From CAWKOH01 sp963851245 (GTDB taxonomy: Bacteria > Actinomycetota > Acidimicrobiia > Acidimicrobiales > Palsa-688), in the NCBI GenBank assembly GCA_963851245.1, contig CAWKOH010000012.1, positions 567,357-631,356 of the forward strand: a DNA stretch of 64,000 nt, read 5' to 3'. The notes under the pieces are model-generated. The model made no database searches. It was not told the origin of the DNA and worked only from the letters and a program-made list of their open reading frames with translations. Below are positions 1 through 8,144 of this stretch, piece by piece. The first letter of the stretch is position 1. Each line of letters opens with the position of its first letter. The position numbers and the translations under genes are program-made.

Positions 1-75
1 CCTCAACGTTCAATCAAGCGACCACGAGCACGGGGCGGGAACCCGCTTACCGACGGTCGTTAGGGTTCCGTCCTG

Positions 76-882
76 ATGAGCAACGGTCTGTTTGATGCCT
101 ACTCGTTGACAGGGCGGGTGGCCATCATCACGGGAGCGGGCAGGGGCATCGGAGCCGCCACTGCGCGCCGGCTCGCTGAGGCTGGCGCTGATTGTGTCGT
201 CGTGGCACGGACTCGGTCCCAGCTCGACCAGGTCGCTTCTGCCATCGAATCGCTGGGACGTCGAGTGTCCGTATGTGCCGAAGACGTCAATGACCTGGAT
301 GTACTTGCGCGGGTCGTGGATAGGACGATCCGCGACTTCGGCCGCGTTGACATCGTTGTCAACAACGCGGGTGGATCAGCGTCGCCTGCCTTTCTGGATA
401 CGCGTGCGGAGGACCTTGAGGCATCGTTTCATTTCAACGTCACGGTCACGTTCGAGCTAAGTCGACTTTCGGTCCCTCACATGCTGAGAGGTGGCTACGG
501 TTCGATCATCAACATCGGCTCGAATGCCGGTACGAAGCTGCTGCGGGGGAGCCTCGTACATGGGACGACCAAGGCTGCCATCAATCACATGACACGGCTC
601 ATGGCGGCTGATCTTGCCCCTCGAATAAGGGTGAACGCCGTCGCACCTGGTGCCGTGGAGACGGAGAGCCTCAAGCGGTGGCTCGACACAGTGTCGCCCG
701 AGGCCCGTCACATGATGGTGGAACGGACGCCTATGAGGCGGAATGGCACTCCGGACGACATTGCCTTCGCGGTCCACTACCTCGCTGCCCCCGCCTCGGC
801 GTGGGTCACCGGGAAGGTATTAGAGGTCGACGGGGCCGCCATGGGCGAGATCGTGCCAAAGGCCCCCGACCTGGAGCCGTAG
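76..882 (+). CDS. SDR-family oxidoreductase with His at the catalytic Tyr position
   Basis: A 268-residue classical short-chain dehydrogenase/reductase, expected to oxidise or reduce an alcohol/ketone with NAD(P) in the cytoplasm. The dinucleotide motif GAGRGIG lies near residue 20 and NNAG near residue 96, and the C-terminal substrate region (RVNAVAPGAVETE) is well conserved. The catalytic Ser is at residue 149 and the Lys at 166, but the position four before Lys, normally Tyr, is His162 (codon CAT). A single base change from TAT would give this. The start ATG at 76 gives full family length. It stands alone, convergent with the export operon that follows. The substrate cannot be told from sequence. 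Confidence 0.9.
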   Translation: MSNGLFDAYSLTGRVAIITGAGRGIGAATARRLAEAGADCVVVARTRSQLDQVASAIESLGRRVSVCAEDVNDLDVLARVVDRTIRDFGRVDIVVNNAGGSASPAFLDTRAEDLEASFHFNVTVTFELSRLSVPHMLRGGYGSIINIGSNAGTKLLRGSLVHGTTKAAINHMTRLMAADLAPRIRVNAVAPGAVETESLKRWLDTVSPEARHMMVERTPMRRNGTPDDIAFAVHYLAAPASAWVTGKVLEVDGAAMGEIVPKAPDLEP

Positions 883-1039
883 GCGAGCGAAGAGCGGAGC
901 ACTGGCGGGCGCTCGCAGCACAAGCACTTTCGCCTCGGACCTGGTGTCGAGTTGAGCGCTGGTCCTCCCAGACGAAAACAGTGTCAAATCGCTAGTCCGG
1001 GGGATGTCATTCGACCTCGGGAGACGGTCCGGTTCGGTC

Positions 1040-2920
1040 CTAGCCAAGACCCGAACGGGCAAAACCGGCACCGCCTGTGGGGAAGCCGGTTGGGAACGCT
1101 CCGCCCCCGCCGAAGCCGCGCAAGCTGTTGGTGGAGTTGCTGCTAGAGGATGGTACGGGCTGCGATTTGTCGGCGAGCACCACCGGGGTTCCTGCTGAGA
1201 GCCCGGACGTGATCTGGGTGTAGACGTCGCCGACGACTCCCACCTTGACGTTGGTATTCACCTCGTGGCCGGACTGGAGAGTGATGACGTAGGGGTGGCC
1301 GGCTGTAGTGGTGTGGACGGCTGAGGTGGGGACCACGAGGGCATGGTTGGCCTGGGCGATGTCCACTGCCACTTGGGCCGTCGAGCCGGCGACCGTGGTG
1401 TTCGGGCTAAATGAGCCCGCAGCAAGGTTGACGACGAGAGGGTAGGTATAGCCGGAAGAGCTGGGATTGACAGGTCCGACCTGGGTCACGGTTCCGTCAA
1501 AGACCCCGGATTGGCCGTCGACGGTCACTTGAACGCTGTCGCCGGTAGCGACTTCGGTGACCTGGCTGCTGGTCACAGAGGAGGTCGTCTCGTAGCTACC
1601 GGGGTCGGTGATGGTGATGACGTCGCTGGAAGAGCCGGCGCTGACGGATTGGCCCACCGAGAGATCTATGGCGGCGACGGTCCCGGAAATCGGGGCCGTG
1701 AGTGTTCCGCTATTGAATGATTGCTGGGCAGAGATCAGGTTGGCCTGATCAGAGTCGATTGATGCTTGATCGCTCGCCAGCTGAGCCGCGCTGTTGGTCG
1801 CGGCAGTGGTGGGAGTGCTGGTAGACCCTGACGATGAGCTGAAGCCCTTACTAGTCCCGGAAGGGCTGGCATTGCTGCCACTCGAGGCGCTCGCCTTGCT
1901 GGCGGATGCTGACTCAGTGGAGAGGATCTGAGCGAGGGCAGTCTCTGCGCTCTGGACGCCTTGCTGGTCGCGGGATACCTGCTGCTGACTGGCCATGGCG
2001 GTCTGTAACGCCGCAGCGCAGGACGAGCTGTCGCCGGAGGGCTGCCCGCTCGACCCTGACGTGCTGGTGTCCGTCGTGGTGGTCGGGGTCGTGGTGGTCG
2101 GGGTCGTGGTGGTCGGGGTCGTGGTAGTCGGGGTCGTGGTAGTCGGAGTGGTGGTAGTCGGAGTCGTGGTAGTCGGAGTCGTGGTCGTGGGGGCGGACGA
2201 CCCGGAGGTCCCGGATTGGCCAGATGCAGCGCATGTGCGCTCGGCGTTGGCGAGAGCGGCGGCCGCTGACTGCAGGTCGAGGTCGGCGGTGTGCTGGGCC
2301 TTCAGTACGGCTTGCTGGGCTTGTTGGAGGTTGCCGGCACCGGTTGAACCGCCCCCGGTGGTGCCGGAGGGGTGACCCGACCCGGTTGGAGATCCAGAGC
2401 GGCTGGATATCAAGGCGGCGGTGAGAACCACGGCCGATCCGCCGGTGGACGCGGCGGTCGTCTGAGCCTGACCCGACGAGGACTGTCCCGATGACGCGCT
2501 GGAAGAGGAAGAGCTCGATGACTCTCCGGACTCGTCCTGGCTGAGCCTGGCCTGGGCGCTACCCAGGTTGGCCTGAGCCAACGACAACTGTTCTTGCAGG
2601 GAACTGGTGTCGAGGGTGGCCAGGGTCTGGCCGGCAGTGACGTGCTGACCAACCGCGACGTCCACGGCGGCGACGCTGCCGCCAACCTGGAACGACGCCT
2701 GGGCCTGGTTGACCGGCTCGACAGTGCCCGACACGGTGAGGGTCCGGACAGCGCTGCCAGTAGTGGCGACACTGGTGCGGTAACCGGATCCGTTCGAGGG
2801 CTGGGCTGCGGCCACACCTACCCCGACCCCGAGGGCTATGACCGCCACCGCTATCCCGCCCGTGATCCGCTTCTGGTTCCGCCGTCGACGGCGGGCCGCC
2901 GCAGTGGCCTCACTAGCCAT
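1040..2920 (-). CDS. HlyD-like membrane fusion protein with Thr-Pro repeat insert
   Basis: Adaptor (membrane fusion) subunit of a MacB-type ABC exporter, last gene of a five-gene operon. About 626 residues from the ATG at 2920, which is preceded by GGAG and overlaps the stop of the DUF5666 gene (ATGGCTAG); an upstream in-frame ATG at 3052 would overlap that gene by 140 bp and is less likely. Order: basic stretch RRRRRNQKR, one membrane anchor, biotinyl-lipoyl-like half (SVAAVDVAVGQHVTAGQ), Ser-rich segment, helical segments, second lipoyl half (TAPISGTVAAIDLSVGQSV), beta-barrel domain, Gly/Phe-rich tail. The helical part is unusually long and carries eight PTTTT units bracketed by two Cys residues. 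A monoderm adaptor of this size could span the cell wall; that is inference. Confidence 0.85.
   Translation of the reverse strand: MASEATAAARRRRRNQKRITGGIAVAVIALGVGVGVAAAQPSNGSGYRTSVATTGSAVRTLTVSGTVEPVNQAQASFQVGGSVAAVDVAVGQHVTAGQTLATLDTSSLQEQLSLAQANLGSAQARLSQDESGESSSSSSSSASSGQSSSGQAQTTAASTGGSAVVLTAALISSRSGSPTGSGHPSGTTGGGSTGAGNLQQAQQAVLKAQHTADLDLQSAAAALANAERTCAASGQSGTSGSSAPTTTTPTTTTPTTTTPTTTTPTTTTPTTTTPTTTTPTTTTDTSTSGSSGQPSGDSSSCAAALQTAMASQQQVSRDQQGVQSAETALAQILSTESASASKASASSGSNASPSGTSKGFSSSSGSTSTPTTAATNSAAQLASDQASIDSDQANLISAQQSFNSGTLTAPISGTVAAIDLSVGQSVSAGSSSDVITITDPGSYETTSSVTSSQVTEVATGDSVQVTVDGQSGVFDGTVTQVGPVNPSSSGYTYPLVVNLAAGSFSPNTTVAGSTAQVAVDIAQANHALVVPTSAVHTTTAGHPYVITLQSGHEVNTNVKVGVVGDVYTQITSGLSAGTPVVLADKSQPVPSSSSNSTNSLRGFGGGGAFPTGFPTGGAGFARSGLG
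2073..2192. repeat. 15-bp tandem repeat, 8 units, inside adaptor gene
   Basis: Eight near-identical 15-bp units (plus strand GTCGTGGTGGTCGGG with A/G and C/G variants) run head to tail. On the coding minus strand each unit reads PTTTT. The unit length is a multiple of three, so copy-number change would alter linker length without breaking the frame. One Cys lies before and one after the array in the protein. Confidence 0.9.
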
Positions 2921-3806
2921 TCGCCGCTCCGCCACCGGCGAAGCCGCCGAAGCCGCTGCTGCAGGTTTGGCCGCCGGTGGAGGTGATACGGACCGTCCGG
3001 GCGCTAACGGCGCCGGTCGAGTCGGTGGAACCGACTGCGGATACGCAGTCACCCACGGCGAGCGAGCTGGCGGCGGTGGACTGAGTTTCGCTGTAGGTCG
3101 TTGAGCTCTGCAGTTCGATCTTCACGTTGGTGCTCGGGATCGACGTCGGAGGTGTAGAACCCTGGGTGCTGCGGGATCCGCCGAACCCGGAGGACGAGAT
3201 GCCGTAGATCACCATGCTGGACGGGGTTATGGAAGTGACTTTGCCGCTGGCGAAACTGAATCCGCTGGCGCCGCGCGGGGCGGACCCCGAGGGGATGCTG
3301 GGCCGGCTACCCCCGTTCGGACGAGTCCCGCCCGGGAATCCGCTACCTCCGCCCGGGCGGCCAGCGCCGAAGTTACCGGTGCAGCTACCGGAGGAGGTGG
3401 ACTTGCTCACGGTGACGTTGTTTGCCACGAGCGTCCCGGTGGAGGTGGACCCGGTGACCGTGACGCAATCCCCAGCGGCCACATTGGCCGCCGAGAGGGT
3501 CACGGTTTTACTGAAGGTTGTGGACGAGGTCCAGCTGACGGTGACCTGGCCCGTTTGTTGGTTCTGCACTTCCATGGAAGATCCGGTGATGGCGGCCACC
3601 GACCCGGAGGCGCCGGGGAAGGTGCCGCCGCCGTTGCCGTTGCTGTTGTTGCTGCCCGTTCCGTTTCCAGATGTGGTGTTGCCGGCGGTGGTGGGGCTGG
3701 TGGCGGTGTTGGCGTGGCTGCTACTGCCGCCGCAGGCGGCGAGTGAGGCGGCCAGTATCAGCCCGGCGCCGAGGGTGAGGATTCGTGTGCTTCGGGTGGT
3801 GGTCAT
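2913..3806 (-). CDS. DUF5666-domain lipoprotein
   Basis: A 297-residue exported protein. The N-terminus is a lipoprotein signal peptide with lipobox LAAC followed by GGSSS, so it should be anchored on the outer face of the membrane. Two copies of the DUF5666 beta-barrel-like domain follow, each with the pattern ITGSSMEV / STTFSKTV / GDCVTVTGSTSTGTL; the second has ITPSSMVI / SSTTYSETQ / GDCVSAVGSTDSTGAV. A Gly/Pro/Arg-rich linker joins them. The gene lies between the permease (33 bp gap) and the second adaptor (overlapping by 8 bp), so it is part of the exporter operon. DUF5666 has no established function; a role as an extracytoplasmic partner of the adaptor is inference. Confidence 0.85.
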   Translation of the reverse strand: MTTTRSTRILTLGAGLILAASLAACGGSSSHANTATSPTTAGNTTSGNGTGSNNSNGNGGGTFPGASGSVAAITGSSMEVQNQQTGQVTVSWTSSTTFSKTVTLSAANVAAGDCVTVTGSTSTGTLVANNVTVSKSTSSGSCTGNFGAGRPGGGSGFPGGTRPNGGSRPSIPSGSAPRGASGFSFASGKVTSITPSSMVIYGISSSGFGGSRSTQGSTPPTSIPSTNVKIELQSSTTYSETQSTAASSLAVGDCVSAVGSTDSTGAVSARTVRITSTGGQTCSSGFGGFAGGGAANG

Positions 3807-3839
3807 GGAAGGGGTGGGTGCTCCTGGTGTGGGGGGTGG

Positions 3840-5078
3840 TTATTCGGTGCGGAGGGCGTCGATGGGGGCCAGGCGGGCGGCTCTGGTGGCGGGGTAGACG
3901 CCGAAGATCAGTCCTATGGCCACGGCCACGGCAATGGCTGCCGCGGTGGCGGGGGCGGAGAGGGCGATGGGGTAGCCGATGGCTTTGGGTAGGAGCTTGG
4001 TGCCGATGACGGCCAGGACGACTCCGAGGGCGCCGCCGGTGAGGCCGAGCACGGCGGCTTCGAGGAGGAACTGGCGGCGGATGAGGGAGGGTTTGGCGCC
4101 GAGGGCTTTGCGCAGGCCTATTTCTCGGATGCGTTCGGTGACCGAGACCAGCATGATGTTCATGACGCCGATGCCGCCTACAAGCAGGGATATGGCAGCG
4201 ATGCCGCCCAGGAGGATGGTCAGGGTGCGGTCGACGGAGGTGGAGGTTGATACCAGTGACGCTTCGGAGGCGATGGTGAAGTCGGCGTCAGAAGGGGTGG
4301 TGATGTCGTGTACGGCCAACAGTTCGGCGTCGGCTTCTTGGTAGGCGGACGAGAGAGTGGAGCCGGAGTTGGCTTCGATGAGGATGGAGCTGAGCGAGGT
4401 GCTGCCGAAGATGCGTTGGGTGGCGGTGCTGAGGGGGACGATGACCTGGTCGTCTTGGTTGGAGCCGGTGGTGGAGGAGGTGTCGCCCACGGAGTTGAGG
4501 ACCCCGATCACGGTCAGGGGCACGCCGTTGACGTCGACGACCTGGCCGACGGGGTCGACGCCGCTGAAGAGTTCGGAGGCGGTGTCGGAGCCCAGTACGG
4601 CTACCGCGCTGTGGTCGGTGACGTCTTGGTTGTCGATGAAGCGGCCCTGGGTCACGGTGCGGTTGCGGACCGATTGCCACGCCGGGGTGGTGCCGTTGAC
4701 GGTGGTGGTCCAGGTGTTGGAGTTGATGGTGTCGGTCAGTCCCTCGGTGGAGGACTTGACCGGGGCGACCGCCTTGATATCGGGGGCCACGGTCTTGGAG
4801 GCGAGGGCGTTGGCGTCGGCTTGGGTCAGGGTGGAAGCCGAGCCGAACCCTTGCCGGAACCCGCCAGACGAGGTCGAACTGCCGGGGGAGACGGTCAGCA
4901 GGTTGGTGCCCAGCGAGTTGATCTGGGACTTGACCTGGTTTTGGGCGCCTTGCCCCAAACCGACGGTCAACACGACGGCGGCGATGCCGATCATGATCCC
5001 CAGGACAGTCAAGCCCGAGCGCAGGCGGTTGGACCGCACCGCCGAGAGGCCGGTCCGGAAGGTCTCGAACCAGCTCAT
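3840..5078 (-). CDS. MacB-like ABC transporter permease
   Basis: A 412-residue permease of the MacB/FtsX type. It begins with an amphipathic helix and TM1 (RLRSGLTVLGIMIGIAAVV), followed by a large extracytoplasmic MacB_PCD domain of about 220 residues, then three C-terminal TM helices containing the conserved cytoplasmic loop ERIREIGLRKALGA. Typical topology is four TM helices with this loop between TM2 and TM3. Its start ATG overlaps the stop of the ATPase gene, which suggests translational coupling. In characterised MacB systems the permease drives export by mechanotransmission together with an adaptor; the substrate here is unknown. Confidence 0.93.
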   Translation of the reverse strand: MSWFETFRTGLSAVRSNRLRSGLTVLGIMIGIAAVVLTVGLGQGAQNQVKSQINSLGTNLLTVSPGSSTSSGGFRQGFGSASTLTQADANALASKTVAPDIKAVAPVKSSTEGLTDTINSNTWTTTVNGTTPAWQSVRNRTVTQGRFIDNQDVTDHSAVAVLGSDTASELFSGVDPVGQVVDVNGVPLTVIGVLNSVGDTSSTTGSNQDDQVIVPLSTATQRIFGSTSLSSILIEANSGSTLSSAYQEADAELLAVHDITTPSDADFTIASEASLVSTSTSVDRTLTILLGGIAAISLLVGGIGVMNIMLVSVTERIREIGLRKALGAKPSLIRRQFLLEAAVLGLTGGALGVVLAVIGTKLLPKAIGYPIALSAPATAAAIAVAVAIGLIFGVYPATRAARLAPIDALRTE

Positions 5079-5764
5079 CAGGCGCTCTCTTGGAAGGCCG
5101 TCGCCAAACCGTCACGCATGCCGATGGTCCGTTCCGCGGCCTCGGCCACATCGGCGTCGTGGGTGATGATCACCAGGGTCCGTCCCGCCGCGTGCAGCTC
5201 GTCGAAGAGGGACATGACATCGCCCGATGAGGTCGAGTCCAAAGCCCCGGTGGGCTCATCAGCGAGGATCAGGGACGGGTCACCGACCAGCGCCCGGGCC
5301 ACCGCGACGCGCTGCTGCTGGCCTCCGGACAGTTCGCCGGGGCGGTGTTCGACCCGATCGGCCAGGCCGACGCGGGCCAGGGCGTCGATGGCCCGGCGCC
5401 GCCGTTCGCTGCGCCCGACCCCGGCGTAGATGAGCGGCAACTCCACGTTGCGCCACGCGGATAGCGACGGCAACAGGTTGAACTGTTGGAAGACGAAACC
5501 GATGTGGGCGTTGCGGGCCTCGGCGAGTTCGACCTCGTCCATGTGAGAGACGTCCTCGCCGCTGAGGCGATACCGTCCGCTGGTCGGTACGTCCAGGCAA
5601 CCCAGGATGTGCATCAAGGTCGACTTGCCCGAACCCGACGGGCCCATGATCGACACGTACTCGCCCGGCTCGATGGTGAACGACACCCCTCTAAGGGCGG
5701 CCACCGCGATAGCCCCGGTCCGGTACACCTTGGTCACCTCCTCGAGTTCAATGACCGGGTTCAT
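5078..5764 (-). CDS. MacB-like ABC transporter ATP-binding protein
   Basis: A 228-residue ATPase from the ATG at 5764, one base after the stop of the first adaptor and preceded by a GGGGG ribosome-binding run; a longer in-frame ORF to 5863 lies inside the adaptor gene and is rejected. Motifs are complete: Walker A GPSGSGKST, Q-loop FVFQQFNLLPSLSAW, signature LSGGQQQRVAVARAL, Walker B LILADEPTGALD, and the switch His in IITHD. The sequence belongs to the LolD/MacB class that pairs with FtsX-like permeases. It should hydrolyse ATP on the cytoplasmic face of the exporter. Confidence 0.95.
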   Translation of the reverse strand: MNPVIELEEVTKVYRTGAIAVAALRGVSFTIEPGEYVSIMGPSGSGKSTLMHILGCLDVPTSGRYRLSGEDVSHMDEVELAEARNAHIGFVFQQFNLLPSLSAWRNVELPLIYAGVGRSERRRRAIDALARVGLADRVEHRPGELSGGQQQRVAVARALVGDPSLILADEPTGALDSTSSGDVMSLFDELHAAGRTLVIITHDADVAEAAERTIGMRDGLATAFQESA

Positions 5765-5765
5765 G

Positions 5766-7133
5766 TCAGCCCCCTGACCGCGCGAAGCCGCCGCCACCGC
5801 CGCCTGGGAACCCGCCACCACCACCGGGGAACCCGCCCGTGCGGCCTCCAGTTCCGCTACCACCGAAGAGGCTACGGGCTCCGCTGCCCGTGGTTCCGTT
5901 GAACTTCACTACCCGCTCCATGACCACGTCACCGGCATTGAGACCGCTGGTGATCTGGGTCTCACCGCTGGCGGCCGCGCCGGTGGTGACAGGCACGGAC
6001 TTGTGCGAGCCGCCAACCACCTCGGTTACCGTCGCCTGACCGTTCGAATACGAGATGGCCGAGGTGGGCACCTCCACCACGTTGTTCAGCTGCTCGGTGA
6101 TGATCGTCAAGGTCGCCGAGGTGCCGGCGTACAGCCCCGACGGCGTTCCTGTCACGGCGACTGTCACCGGGAACGACGCCACGCTCGAGCTGCCTGAACC
6201 GCTCGATTGTGCGACCAAGGCCACTGATGACACCGTCCCGTATACGGTCGCAGTCGAGCCGCTGGTCTGGATAGTGGCCTGGTCGCCGACCTTGATCTGT
6301 CCTACCTGGGTGTCGTCAACGGTGGCATTCACAACGTAGGAGTTGGTGGAGACCACCACGATCTGCGCTGATGACGAAGATGAAGAGGACGAGGAGGACG
6401 ACGACGTCGTACCCAGACCGCTGCTCCCGAGACCCCCAAGACTGCTGGTGCTGCTGTTGTTGACAGAGTTGGCGCTCGAGCCGCTACCTGAAACCTGCTG
6501 GCCGACGCTCAGATTGACCGAGGCCACGGTGCCCGCGATGGTGGACTTCAGGTTGGCATCGGCCAGATTCTGTTGCGCCGTCGCAAGCTGCGATTGGGCC
6601 GAGGTCACTGCCGCCTGGTCGGAATCGATCTGGCTGGTCGAAGCCGAATTCGACTCGTCGCTCGAGAGACGAGACTGGTCAGCCGACAGTGTCTCGCTGG
6701 CCGCGTTGACCTGGTACTGAAGAGCGCTGCTGTCCACCGTGGCCAGCACCTGGCCCGATGTCACCTTCTGCCCCACCGTCACGTCGACCGCAGTCACCGG
6801 ACCCGACACGGCGAACGACAAGTCCGCCTGAGAGGCTGGCTCGAGCGTCCCCGATGCCGAAACCGTCTGCTTGATCGTCCCGGTCGACACGGTCACCTTC
6901 TGGGTGGTTACCGCTATCGGCGCGGCCGAAGCGGAGGACCCGCCGCTGCGGGTCAGCTGCCAAGTGATGACCACCGCCGCGGCCACCAAAACCACCACCA
7001 AACCAATCGCCAACAACCGCCTCCGGGTCCAACCCTGTCGCCACCTCGGCCCCTGCCTCGGCTCGACCGCTTCGTCCAGCTGATCGGTCGTTCCGGCGGT
7101 CATGGACGAGCGTGCCTCGCTGGGCGCCGTCAC
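5766..7133 (-). CDS. HlyD-like efflux adaptor subunit, first gene of operon
   Basis: A 455-residue membrane fusion protein. An N-terminal cytoplasmic basic tail and a TM helix (LLAIGLVVVLVAAAVVITW) precede a lipoyl half (VTAVDVTVGQKVTSGQ), an alpha-helical region rich in Ser/Gln, the second lipoyl half (IAGTVASVNLSVGQQV), a poly-Ser insert, a beta-barrel, and a Gly/Phe-rich tail ending FARSGG. That tail closely resembles the end of the second adaptor (FARSGLG), so the two are probably ancient paralogues. The start could be 7133 or the internal ATG at 7103. Having two adaptors with one ATPase/permease pair is unusual. Confidence 0.88.
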   Translation of the reverse strand: MTAPSEARSSMTAGTTDQLDEAVEPRQGPRWRQGWTRRRLLAIGLVVVLVAAAVVITWQLTRSGGSSASAAPIAVTTQKVTVSTGTIKQTVSASGTLEPASQADLSFAVSGPVTAVDVTVGQKVTSGQVLATVDSSALQYQVNAASETLSADQSRLSSDESNSASTSQIDSDQAAVTSAQSQLATAQQNLADANLKSTIAGTVASVNLSVGQQVSGSGSSANSVNNSSTSSLGGLGSSGLGTTSSSSSSSSSSSSAQIVVVSTNSYVVNATVDDTQVGQIKVGDQATIQTSGSTATVYGTVSSVALVAQSSGSGSSSVASFPVTVAVTGTPSGLYAGTSATLTIITEQLNNVVEVPTSAISYSNGQATVTEVVGGSHKSVPVTTGAAASGETQITSGLNAGDVVMERVVKFNGTTGSGARSLFGGSGTGGRTGGFPGGGGGFPGGGGGGFARSGG

Positions 7134-7271
7134 TGCAGTTCCCCGCGGCGCTGAGCGGGTGAGGGAGCCCTGTCACTTGACTGAGGACATACGATGGCAT
7201 GACGCGACACGGTCGCAGAGACTGACGTCATGCGCACCAGTAAAAACCCGCCAGTTCAAGGCCCGCTTCAA

Positions 7272-7292
7272 GGTTTCTAAAGGGTTTCTAAA
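7272..7292. promoter_or_regulatory. Direct repeat, possible response-regulator operator
   Basis: In the 321-bp space between the divergent exporter operon and the regulator gene, GGTTTCTAAA occurs twice with a period of 11 bp (7272-7281 and 7283-7292). OmpR/PhoB-type regulators bind direct repeats about one helical turn apart, and the adjacent regulator is of that class. A related element, the inverted repeat GATTC-N5-GAATC (7422-7436), lies just before the regulator's start. The rest of this intergenic region shows no recognised gene. Confidence 0.5.
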
Positions 7293-7454
7293 GGTGATGG
7301 CGAAATGGCAGGTGACAGCCCGCGCCTTCACTGCAGCCATAGCCAAAGTTAAGGTACATATCAGGATCCGTTGCCCTTCGAGTTGGCCAGAACGCCACGC
7401 CCACCCAAAGCAGACCCTTAGGATTCTCTAAGAATCGGATGGGATACTGCCGGC

Positions 7455-8144
7455 GTGGGATGCGCCAATATTCTCCTGGTCGAAGACGAGACCAACGTGG
7501 CCTTCGTTACCAGCGCCGCCCTCCGCTTGGCGGACTACTCGGTCACCGAAGCCGTTTCGGGGGAGGAAGGGCTGACGATAGCCAGCCAGCAGCCCATCGA
7601 TCTGGCCATCCTCGACGTCATGCTCCCCGATATCGACGGCTTCGAGATCTGCCAGAAGCTCCGCTCCGACGGATATGACTTCCCGATTGTCTTCCTTACC
7701 GCCCGAGACGCCACCGACGACCGGATCCGGGGGCTCACCATCGGCGGAGATGACTACCTCACCAAACCCTTCAGCGTGGAAGAGCTGGTCGCCCGGGTGC
7801 ATGCCATCCTCAGGCGGGTCGGCAAACACGCGGCCGGCAAAACCTACCGCTGCGGGCCCCTCACCCTCAACGACGCGGCCCACCTCGTCATCCGCGATGG
7901 CCAGCAGGTCGACTTGTCTCCTACCGAGTACAAGCTGCTCCGTTTCCTGTTGCGCAACACCGGCCGTGTGCTCACCCGCGACCAGATCCTCGACCACGTG
8001 TGGGATTACGATTTTCTCGGCGAAACGAACGTCGTGGACACCTACATCCACACCCTCCGGAAGAAGGTGGACCAGGGCGAGCCTCGCCTAATCCAAACCG
8101 TGCGCGGCATCGGCTACCGGATGACCGCGCCGCAAGCGCGATGA
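7455..8144 (+). CDS. OmpR/PhoB-family response regulator
   Basis: A 229-residue DNA-binding regulator. The receiver domain has the acidic pair ED near residue 10, the phospho-acceptor Asp54 (LAILDVMLPD), the Thr in FLTARD and the Lys in YLTKPF. The C-terminal winged helix (LSPTEYKLLRFLL ... TVRGIGYRM) is typical. The start is GTG at 7455; the kinase gene overlaps its stop by ATGA. Divergent placement from the exporter operon suggests it controls that operon and its own gene. Confidence 0.93.
   Translation: MGCANILLVEDETNVAFVTSAALRLADYSVTEAVSGEEGLTIASQQPIDLAILDVMLPDIDGFEICQKLRSDGYDFPIVFLTARDATDDRIRGLTIGGDDYLTKPFSVEELVARVHAILRRVGKHAAGKTYRCGPLTLNDAAHLVIRDGQQVDLSPTEYKLLRFLLRNTGRVLTRDQILDHVWDYDFLGETNVVDTYIHTLRKKVDQGEPRLIQTVRGIGYRMTAPQAR

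Noticed and set aside
2073..2192. Tandem repeat considered as a CRISPR array
   Set aside because: Units are contiguous 15-mers with no spacers and encode PTTTT in frame.
4308..5429. 373-codon plus-strand frame over the MacB genes
   Set aside because: Gly/Val/Asp shadow of the permease and ATPase.
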